Shown here: one piece after another, positions 58,337 to 64,000 of the stretch
Layout of the letters: each line of letters begins with the position of its first letter
How positions within the stretch are numbered: position 1 is the stretch's first letter
Origin: Leifsonia sp. Leaf336
GTDB taxonomy: Bacteria > Actinomycetota > Actinomycetes > Actinomycetales > Microbacteriaceae
Length of the DNA stretch: 64,000 nt
Assembly: GCF_001423695.1 (NCBI RefSeq)
Contig: NZ_LMOZ01000001.1
Location: 434,001 to 498,000 of the forward strand
Direction of reading: 5' to 3'
Program-made: the position numbers and the translations under genes
Notes under the pieces: generated by a model
Told to the model about the DNA's origin: nothing
The model's input: the letters and a program-made list of their open reading frames with translations, nothing else
Databases searched by the model: none

Positions 58337-58402
58337 CCGGCCAGCTCTGACCGGTCAGCTCTGACCGGCCGGCGCTGACCGGCCAGCTCTGACCGGCCAG
58401 CT
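58319..58402. repeat. Six tandem copies of a 14-bp unit
   Basis: CTGACCGGCCAGCT is repeated six times (58319-58332 to 58389-58402); units 3 and 4 carry point changes. The first copy includes the YeiH C-terminus and the array runs past its stop. Each unit is nearly self-complementary (unit 3 contains the perfect palindrome CTGACCGGTCAG), so the RNA could form stacked hairpins. Confidence 0.85.
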
Positions 58403-58553
58403 CTGAGGGTCCAATCCTGCGGTCGGGAGCGGAGGACATCCGCCCTCAAACCCCGCCGATCTCCTCCGTTATCTGCTTTCTCGCTGCCGTCCGCCCTGCA
58501 TTTCCTCCCTGAGCCGCATCCCGTGCCCCGCCGCAGCGGCGCAGCGGCCGCGC

Positions 58554-59450
58554 TCAGGACGCCGCCCGCACGACCTCCAGCAGCCGCCGCACCGCGTCCG
58601 GCAGGCCTGCGTTGCTGCGCCGCCACACCGCGGTGAGCGGTCGCACGATCCGCAGCTGCCGCACCGGCACCTTCGCGAGCGTCTCGGCCGCGAGCTGCTC
58701 GCGCACGGCGAGAATGCTGAGCACGGCCGGGTGGTCGCCGGCCGCCGCCGTGGCGCGGATGGCGCTCGTCGATGAGAGCTCCAGCGCGGGGCGCACGGCC
58801 GGGTGGCCGGCGTCGGCGACGGCGCGCTCGTAGGCGAGTCGGGTTCCGGAGCCGCTCTCCCGCGCCACGACGGGTGTGCGGGCGAGGTCCTCCACGGAGA
58901 CTCCGCGCGTGCGACGCCCCCATGGGTGCCCCCGCCCGACGACCACCACGAGCTCGTCCGAGCCGATGGTGGCGGCCTCCAGGTCGGCGGGGAGGTCGGG
59001 CGTCTCGATGAACCCGATCGCGGCGGCACCACTCCGCACGGCAGCAACGACGGCCTCGCTGTTGGCGGCGATGAGCTCGATGCGCAGGTCGGGCGACTCG
59101 CCCTGCATGGCCGTCAGCCAGCGCGGCGCCAGGTTCTCGGCGATGGTCATGCTGGCGGCGATCCGGAGGCTGCCCTGCGACGACTCGCGCAACGACAGCA
59201 CGCTCGCGTCGAACCGGTCGGCGGCGTCGAGCACCTCCGCCGCCCACTCGGCGACCAGTGCGCCGGCCTCGGTGGGCCGCGTGCCGTGCGTGCTGCGCAC
59301 CATCAGGGCGACGCCGAGATCGCGTTCGAGCGCGGCGAGCCGGGCGGAGGCCGCCTGCTGCGTCAGGCCGACCGCGCGCGCCGCCTGCGAGACGCTGCCC
59401 CGCTCGACGGTCTGCACCAGCAGCCGCAGGCTCACGATGCTCGGAGTCAC
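58554..59450 (-). CDS. LysR-family transcriptional regulator
   Basis: A protein of 298 aa. The HTH is LRLLVQTVERGSVSQAARAVGLTQQAASARLAALERDLGVALMVRSTHGTRPTEAG, and a LysR substrate domain follows. The GTG start overlaps the histidine-kinase stop (GTGA, 59447-59450), so it is the last gene of the redox/two-component chain. It is also convergent with YeiH, a common LysR neighbour. Whether it controls YeiH or the redox module is open. Confidence 0.9.
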   Translation of the reverse strand: MTPSIVSLRLLVQTVERGSVSQAARAVGLTQQAASARLAALERDLGVALMVRSTHGTRPTEAGALVAEWAAEVLDAADRFDASVLSLRESSQGSLRIAASMTIAENLAPRWLTAMQGESPDLRIELIAANSEAVVAAVRSGAAAIGFIETPDLPADLEAATIGSDELVVVVGRGHPWGRRTRGVSVEDLARTPVVARESGSGTRLAYERAVADAGHPAVRPALELSSTSAIRATAAAGDHPAVLSILAVREQLAAETLAKVPVRQLRIVRPLTAVWRRSNAGLPDAVRRLLEVVRAAS

Positions 59451-60664
59451 GCGTGCGCCCGCGGCAACCGCACCACGACCTCCGCGCCGCCGCCCGCAGC
59501 GCCGGCGGCCGTCACCGTGCCGCCGTGCCGGTCGACCACCTCCGCGACCAGCGCCAGCCCGAGCCCGTAGTGCCGCTCGTGGCCGCCTCCGATGGCTGCG
59601 CTCGCGGCGCGCGTGGAGGCGAACCGGTCGAACGCGCGCTCTTCGTCTGCGAATCCCGGCCCGTCGTCCGACACCGTCAGCACGACCTCGTCGCGCGATG
59701 CCGTCACCGCGATGCCGACCTGAGCGACCGCGTGATCGAGCGCGTTGTCGACCAGCGCCACGATGAGCCGCCGCAGCGAGACCGGAGCACCGGTGACCAC
59801 GGCGTCCTCCACGGCGTCCGTCGAGATCGCGATGCCGCGATCGTGCGCGCGTCCCTCGGCCGAGCGCGCCACGACCGCCGCGAGCGCGCCGATGTCGACG
59901 CCCTCCGCCTCCGCGCTCTGGCGCGGGTCGGCCGCAGTGAGGAGGTCCTCCACGATCTCGGTCAGCGCGCGGCTGTCGTCGACGATCTCGTCGAGCCCGT
60001 CGCGCACGTCGACCTCGGAGACGGAGGCGTCGCCGGAGGCCAGCCGCCGTCGCAGCAGTTGCGCCCGCGTGCTCAGCAGCGTCAGAGGGGTGCGCAGCTC
60101 GTGCCCGGCATCGGCGACGAACCGTCGCTGCAGGGCGAGCGCCTCCGACATCGGGCGCATCGAACGGCGGGCGAGCAGGAGGCCGATGCCCGCTGCCGCG
60201 ACGGTCGCGATGATGCCGGAGATCACGAGCGCGACCAGCAGCCGGTTGAGCTCCTCCTGCTGCTCCCTGAGCCCGTAGGAGACCTGCACGACCTTGCCGC
60301 GCCGCACGTCGGTCTGGGTCAGGTAGCTCTGGCCGCCGGCGTCGACGGTCTCCAGCCGCGAGCCGCCGTTCTGGATGACGTCCTGCAGCGCCTTCTCGTC
60401 GGGAAGCCCGCTCGGGAGGTGCGGCGAGCTGTCCCTGCCGCCGTCCGGCATCACCACCGTGATCAGCAGATTCCGTGGTGCGTCGTGCACCGAGTCGATC
60501 ATCGAGGCGTCCTGCAGCGCGCGGTGCGCCGCCTCGTTCTGACCGGTCGAGACCACGACGTAGACGACGCCGCCCAGCACCGCGAACAGCGCCACGATGA
60601 TGAGGGCGAACTGCACGGCGAGCCGGCTGGAGGCTGCGCGCAGCTCGCGCTGATCGGCCCTCAT
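59447..60664 (-). CDS. Sensor histidine kinase
   Basis: A protein of 405 aa. Membrane helices at about residues 17-38 and 141-164 enclose an extracytoplasmic sensor of about 100 residues. The HisKA motif FVADAGHELRTPLTLL has His188. The ATPase domain shows VDNALDHAV (N box), SDDGPGFADEERAFDRF (G1/F) and HYGLGLALVAEVV (G2). The start overlaps the response-regulator stop (ATGA, 60661-60664). The sensor may monitor redox or flavin-related conditions, given the chain it belongs to. Confidence 0.93.
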   Translation of the reverse strand: MRADQRELRAASSRLAVQFALIIVALFAVLGGVVYVVVSTGQNEAAHRALQDASMIDSVHDAPRNLLITVVMPDGGRDSSPHLPSGLPDEKALQDVIQNGGSRLETVDAGGQSYLTQTDVRRGKVVQVSYGLREQQEELNRLLVALVISGIIATVAAAGIGLLLARRSMRPMSEALALQRRFVADAGHELRTPLTLLSTRAQLLRRRLASGDASVSEVDVRDGLDEIVDDSRALTEIVEDLLTAADPRQSAEAEGVDIGALAAVVARSAEGRAHDRGIAISTDAVEDAVVTGAPVSLRRLIVALVDNALDHAVAQVGIAVTASRDEVVLTVSDDGPGFADEERAFDRFASTRAASAAIGGGHERHYGLGLALVAEVVDRHGGTVTAAGAAGGGAEVVVRLPRAHA

Positions 60665-61386
60665 TCCAGGCCGCCCAGCCGGTAGCCCACCCCGCGCACG
60701 GTCTCGATCAGGGTGCGGCCGAACTTCTTGCGGAGGTGGTGCACGTAGGTGTCGACCACGCCGGGGTCGTCGGCGTCGGCGAACACCTCGTCGAGCAGCA
60801 CGCCGCGCGAGAAGACCTGCTCGGGACGCCGGGCCAGCAGTTCGAGGAGGCCGGCCTCCCGGTCGGAGAGCACGGTGCGGCCCCCGTCGGCGAGCGTCAC
60901 GGTGCGGCTGCCGACGTCCAGCCTCCCGCCAGGGAACCGCACGGTCGGCACGCTCGACGACGCGCGGCGGATCAGAGCACGGACCCGCGCCAGCAGCTCG
61001 TCGATGTCGAACGGCTTGGCCAGGTAGTCCTCGGCGCCCGCGTTCAGTCCGTCGACGCGGTCGGGCGCGGTGCCGAGCGCCGACAGGATCAGCACGGGCG
61101 TCGTCACACCGTTCTTGCGCAGCCCGGCGAGCACCCCGAGCCCGTCGACGGCGGGGAGGCCGCGGTCGAGCACGACGGCGCCGAACGCCTCGGTGAGGCC
61201 GAGGTGCAGCGCGCGCTGCCCGTCGCGGGCGATCACGACGTCGTACCCGTCGGAGCGCAGCAGCGTCTCGAGCATGCCCGCGAGACGGCTGTCGTCCTCC
61301 GCGACGAGCACGCGGGGCCCTTCGGTGCGTGACGCGGCGCTCATTCCCACAGCATAGGAGGCCGCATCCGAACCGTCCGCGCTCAC
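60661..61386 (-). CDS. OmpR/PhoB-type response regulator
   Basis: A protein of 241 aa. Receiver domain: acidic pocket near VLVAEDDSRL, phosphoacceptor Asp74 in VVLDRGLPAVDGL, and Lys in LAKPFD. The C-terminal winged helix (LSDREAGLLELLARRPEQVFSR, then VVDTYVHHLRKKFG, ETVRGVGYRLG) binds DNA. The GTG start overlaps the ApbE stop (GTGA, 61383-61386) and has GGAGG 7 nt upstream; an internal ATG (61344) is less supported. Confidence 0.93.
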   Translation of the reverse strand: MSADGSDAASYAVGMSAASRTEGPRVLVAEDDSRLAGMLETLLRSDGYDVVIARDGQRALHLGLTEAFGAVVLDRGLPAVDGLGVLAGLRKNGVTTPVLILSALGTAPDRVDGLNAGAEDYLAKPFDIDELLARVRALIRRASSSVPTVRFPGGRLDVGSRTVTLADGGRTVLSDREAGLLELLARRPEQVFSRGVLLDEVFADADDPGVVDTYVHHLRKKFGRTLIETVRGVGYRLGGLE

Positions 61387-62135
61387 CCGTCGTCCTCCGC
61401 GCGCGCGAAGGCCAGGTCGCCCACGCCCAGCAGCGTTCCGTCGGCCGCGACCGCCAGCACGGCGCGAGCGCCGTGGCCGAGCGCCCAGCGCACGCCGTGC
61501 GGCCCGAGGGCGAAGACGGCGGTCGCCAGCAGGTCCGCCATCGTCAGGTCGTCGGCGACGACAGTCGCGCTGCGCAGCCCGGTCGCCGCCGCTCCCGTGC
61601 GGCCGTCGACGATGTGGGTGCCGCGCTCGTAGGCGCCGGAGGTCGCGACGCCCCCGTCTGTCACCTCCAGCACGGCGAGCAGCTCGGTGGCGCTGTCAGG
61701 GGAGCGCACCGCGACGTGCCACGGCCTCCCATCGCCCGGACTGCCCGCGACCGCCACGTCGCCGCCGGCGTTCAGGCAGTGGTCGCGGAAGGCCGCCTCG
61801 GTCAGCACGCGCGCGGCGCGGTCGGCCGCCCAGCCCTTCACGACGCCGTCGAGGTCCCAGCTCCCGTCCGGCCGGCGGATGCGGAACGCCCCGCCGGACG
61901 CGTCGGCCAGCGCCGACCCGAGCGCCACGACCTCCCGGAAGTCGTCGCTGACGCCGTCGAGCCCGCCTCCGTGCGCGTTCACGCGGCTGAGCTCGCTGTC
62001 GGGCCGGTAGGCGCTGAAGCGCTCGTCGGCCTCCCGCAGCACGGCGAAGGCGCGCCCGGCCGCCGCCGTCGCGTCGCGCGGGTCGCGGACATCGATCGAC
62101 ATGGGGATGCCCATCACGGTATCGAGGAACCTCAT
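61383..62135 (-). CDS. apbE: ApbE-family FAD:protein FMN transferase
   Basis: A protein of 250 aa. The N-terminal VMGIPMSIDVRD is a variant of the family start. RFSAYRPDSELSRVNAHGG is the FAD-binding block, followed by SWDLDGVVKGWAADRAARVL (the GxxKG-type motif), CLNAGGDVAVAG and HIVDGRTGAAATGLRSATVVADD. It covalently attaches FMN to a threonine of a partner protein, almost surely the FMN-binding protein encoded just upstream (ATGA overlap, 62132-62135). No signal peptide or lipobox is visible. Confidence 0.93.
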   Translation of the reverse strand: MRFLDTVMGIPMSIDVRDPRDATAAAGRAFAVLREADERFSAYRPDSELSRVNAHGGGLDGVSDDFREVVALGSALADASGGAFRIRRPDGSWDLDGVVKGWAADRAARVLTEAAFRDHCLNAGGDVAVAGSPGDGRPWHVAVRSPDSATELLAVLEVTDGGVATSGAYERGTHIVDGRTGAAATGLRSATVVADDLTMADLLATAVFALGPHGVRWALGHGARAVLAVAADGTLLGVGDLAFARAEDDG

Positions 62136-62650
62136 CGCTGGTCGATCGCCGACTGCAGCGACTGGATGTAGCCCTCCGAGGTGTAGGTCGCCCCGGAGAC
62201 CGTGTCGATCTGGGCCGACTGCTTCGACAGTGTCTCCTGCTGCAGGATGGGCAGCGCCTGCGAGTTGATCTCGACGTCGCGGCCGCTCTCGCTCGGGTAC
62301 TGCACGGTGTCGACGGCGGTGATCGTGGTGCCCGAGAACGTCACCTTCACCTGCACCGGCCCGTAGCGCGTGTCGACGGCGGTGCCGGTGACGGTCTTGG
62401 TGGCCGACGCGGCGGAGGCGGCCGGCGCGGAGGCGGTCGCGCTCGGCGACGGCGTCGCGGTCGCGCTGGGCGTGCTGGTGGTCGGGGCGGTGGAGGTCGT
62501 GCTGCCCGAGGCGGAGGTGGACACGTGGACCGAGGTCTGAGCGCTGGTCGCCTGCTCGCCGACCCCGTACAGCTTGAGGCCGACGGTCGCGCCCATGGTC
62601 ACCAGGATCACGGTGAAGAGGATGGTCCCCCGCCACGACTTGTTGTTCAT
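62132..62650 (-). CDS. Membrane-anchored FMN-binding-domain protein
   Basis: A protein of 172 aa. A single N-terminal helix (GTILFTVILVTMGATVGLKLYGV) serves as anchor or signal. A Ser/Thr/Pro/Ala linker of about 50 residues follows, then an FMN-binding domain (YGPVQVKVTFSGTTITAVDTVQYP). The flavinylation motif DTVSGATYTSEGYIQSL holds the acceptor Thr in SGAT. It likely carries electrons outside the membrane from the ferric-reductase-like protein. ATGA overlaps on both sides. Confidence 0.92.
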   Translation of the reverse strand: MNNKSWRGTILFTVILVTMGATVGLKLYGVGEQATSAQTSVHVSTSASGSTTSTAPTTSTPSATATPSPSATASAPAASAASATKTVTGTAVDTRYGPVQVKVTFSGTTITAVDTVQYPSESGRDVEINSQALPILQQETLSKQSAQIDTVSGATYTSEGYIQSLQSAIDQR

Positions 62651-64000
62651 GACATGCTCAGTTCTTCTCGGTGGATGAATCGCTTGGGCATCCGCAGCTC
62701 CTTCAGGCTGGCCTCCACGTTCGCCGCCATGCCCTCCGGCCCGCAGATGAAAGCCTCCCAGTTGTGGGCGTCCGGGACGATCCGCTTCAGGTAGCCGGGG
62801 CCGAGCGGGTCGAAGCCGAGCTCGGCGCGGCGGCCGACCAGCGGGTAGACGGTGACGCCCGGCATCGACGTGAGCTCGTTCAGCAGCGCGAGCTGCTCGG
62901 GCCGGCTCACCCGGTAGAGCACGACGGGCTGCGCCCCGCGGGCGACCAGGTCCTCCGCGAGGGCGCGGATCGGGCCGATCCCGGCGCCGCCGGCGACGAG
63001 GAGGATCTTGCCGCGGCTCGCCCGGTCGGCCGTGAAGTGACCGAACGGGCCCTCCGCGAAGACCAGGGTGCCGGGCTTGAGCGCCGCCAGCCGGCTGGAG
63101 TGGTCGCCGAGCGTGCCGACGGTGATGCGTAGGTGGTCGTTCGACGGCACGGCCGACACGGAGTACGGGTGTGCCGTGCCCAGGTGTCCCCAGGCGACGA
63201 ACCGGAACAGCAGGAAGTTGCCCGCGCGGACCCCCAGCCGATCGACGTGCGGCCCGGTGAGCCAGACGCTGTTCAGCCCGTGCCCCTCCGGCACGACCGC
63301 GGCCACGCGCATCCTGCGCTGCCAGGCGTCCATGGTGGGGAGGATGAACCGCCAGGTCAGCACGGCGGAGGCGGTGCCGAGGTAGAGCGCGATCCAGAGC
63401 ACGCGGTTGAGCGGGTTCGACACGAAGTGCGCGCCTCCGCTCAGCTGGTGCAGGAAGGTGAGGAAGATCGCCACGTAAGTCGTGACGTGCAGCCAGTACC
63501 AGACCTCGTACGACAGCTTGGCGCGGATGAGCCGGGCGCTGCTGAGGCCGACGGCGAGGAACGCGATGGTGCCGACGAGCGCGGTGAACATGTCGGGGTA
63601 GGAGTAGTAGACGTTCCAGAACTCGTCCCACGGCGTCGTCTTGTCGACCACCTCCGTGCCCAGCACGATGAAGACGACGTGGACGACGATGAGAAAGATC
63701 ACCGAGGCTCCGAGCGACCGGTGCCACGAGACCAGCTTGTCGAGGCCGACGGCGTTCTCGAACCACGGGATCCGGGCGATCAGCAGCACCTGGTAGCAGA
63801 CCAGCAGCGCGCCGACCATCCCGCTCAGCTCGCCGATGGAGGTGATCGCGTTCGCCGGGGTGGAGGCGAAGCTCGCCGGGACGCTGAACCACCACATCCC
63901 GAGCACCACGACGACACTCGCCACGAGCACGACGCGCACCGTGCGCGCACTGCGCCGGTGCCGCGTCGCGGTGCCGCGGCGCGGTCGCCTCGCGGGGTTC
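62647..64000 (-). CDS. Ferric-reductase-like transmembrane flavoprotein, 5' end at window edge
   Basis: At least 430 aa. The N-terminal half has six helices with paired heme-ligand histidines (WHRSLGASVIFLIVVHVVF and WYWLHVTTYVAIFLTFLHQL). The C-terminal half is an FAD/NAD(P)H reductase: HPYSVSAVPSND (FAD site), LLVAGGAGIGPIRALAEDL (NAD(P) site) and EAFICGPEGMAANVEASL. The frame stays open to the window end, so the start may be GTG 63939 or beyond. It would pass cytoplasmic electrons through heme across the membrane to the FMN-binding partner. Confidence 0.9.
   Translation of the reverse strand, partial: NPARRPRRGTATRHRRSARTVRVVLVASVVVVLGMWWFSVPASFASTPANAITSIGELSGMVGALLVCYQVLLIARIPWFENAVGLDKLVSWHRSLGASVIFLIVVHVVFIVLGTEVVDKTTPWDEFWNVYYSYPDMFTALVGTIAFLAVGLSSARLIRAKLSYEVWYWLHVTTYVAIFLTFLHQLSGGAHFVSNPLNRVLWIALYLGTASAVLTWRFILPTMDAWQRRMRVAAVVPEGHGLNSVWLTGPHVDRLGVRAGNFLLFRFVAWGHLGTAHPYSVSAVPSNDHLRITVGTLGDHSSRLAALKPGTLVFAEGPFGHFTADRASRGKILLVAGGAGIGPIRALAEDLVARGAQPVVLYRVSRPEQLALLNELTSMPGVTVYPLVGRRAELGFDPLGPGYLKRIVPDAHNWEAFICGPEGMAANVEASLKELRMPKRFIHREELSMS

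Noticed and set aside
58319-58402. Tandem repeats considered as a CRISPR array
   Set aside because: The 14-bp units abut directly, with no spacers and no cas genes nearby.

Overview
This 64 kb window is high-GC actinobacterial chromosome. The gene content fits the family Microbacteriaceae, possibly Leifsonia or a close relative. Pointers are a DUF7882-type small protein, RES/Xre and YefM/RelE toxin-antitoxin pairs, many GTG starts with GTGA/ATGA stop-start overlaps, an alternate-signal-peptide (SipW) cluster and several MarR regulators. The genus is inference; no rRNA, tRNA, phage, IS or CRISPR was seen. Gene density is about one per kb, and all but one of the gaps are under 300 bp.

Layout. 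1-6.7 kb: truncated VOC protein, RES/Xre toxin-antitoxin pair, PPK2 polyphosphate kinase, epoxide-hydrolase-like enzyme and a 936-aa LuxR-type (LAL) regulator. 6.7-15 kb: a minus-strand uptake unit (lipoprotein SBP, two permeases, ATPase, GDPD phosphodiesterase, IMPase-like phosphatase) divergent from a DeoR regulator, PfkB kinase and nucleoside hydrolase. Together these suggest scavenging of phosphodiesters or (ribo)nucleosides. 15-24 kb: F420/NADP-type reductase, YefM/RelE pair, methyltransferase plus SRPBCC, diacylglycerol-kinase-like enzyme, a MarR/MarR/DUF7882/hypothetical group linked by GCTAG-N5-CTAGC operator-like sites, and two phosphoesterases.

23-31 kb: LacI regulator divergent from a beta-glucoside operon (family-5 SBP, DppB and DppC permeases, fused double ATPase, GH1 glucosidase). 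31-37 kb: PaaI thioesterase and PaaK ligase behind a PaaR-box-like palindrome, then TetR divergent from an MFS carrier plus carboxylesterase. 37-45 kb: small enzymes and membrane proteins, an orphan formylglycine-generating enzyme, MBL hydrolase, GNAT, monooxygenase and a patatin with an unusual active site. 45-48 kb: two alternate-signal-peptide surface proteins and their ER-type signal peptidase behind a structured leader. 48-54 kb: hemerythrin, a MarR/hydrolase divergent pair, and a polyamine-type ABC operon whose SBP gene is frameshifted. 54-58 kb: soluble HtrA protease, SRPBCC divergent from an ArsR-SRPBCC fusion, DUF1801, YeiH exporter. 58-64 kb: an apparently fully coupled chain of ferric-reductase-like flavoprotein, FMN-binding lipoprotein-like protein, ApbE, response regulator, histidine kinase and LysR, cut by the window end.

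The non-coding DNA is rich in palindromes: operator-like sites, a perfect 34-bp palindrome inside the glucoside operon, and two copies of a triple-palindrome element, each between convergent genes.
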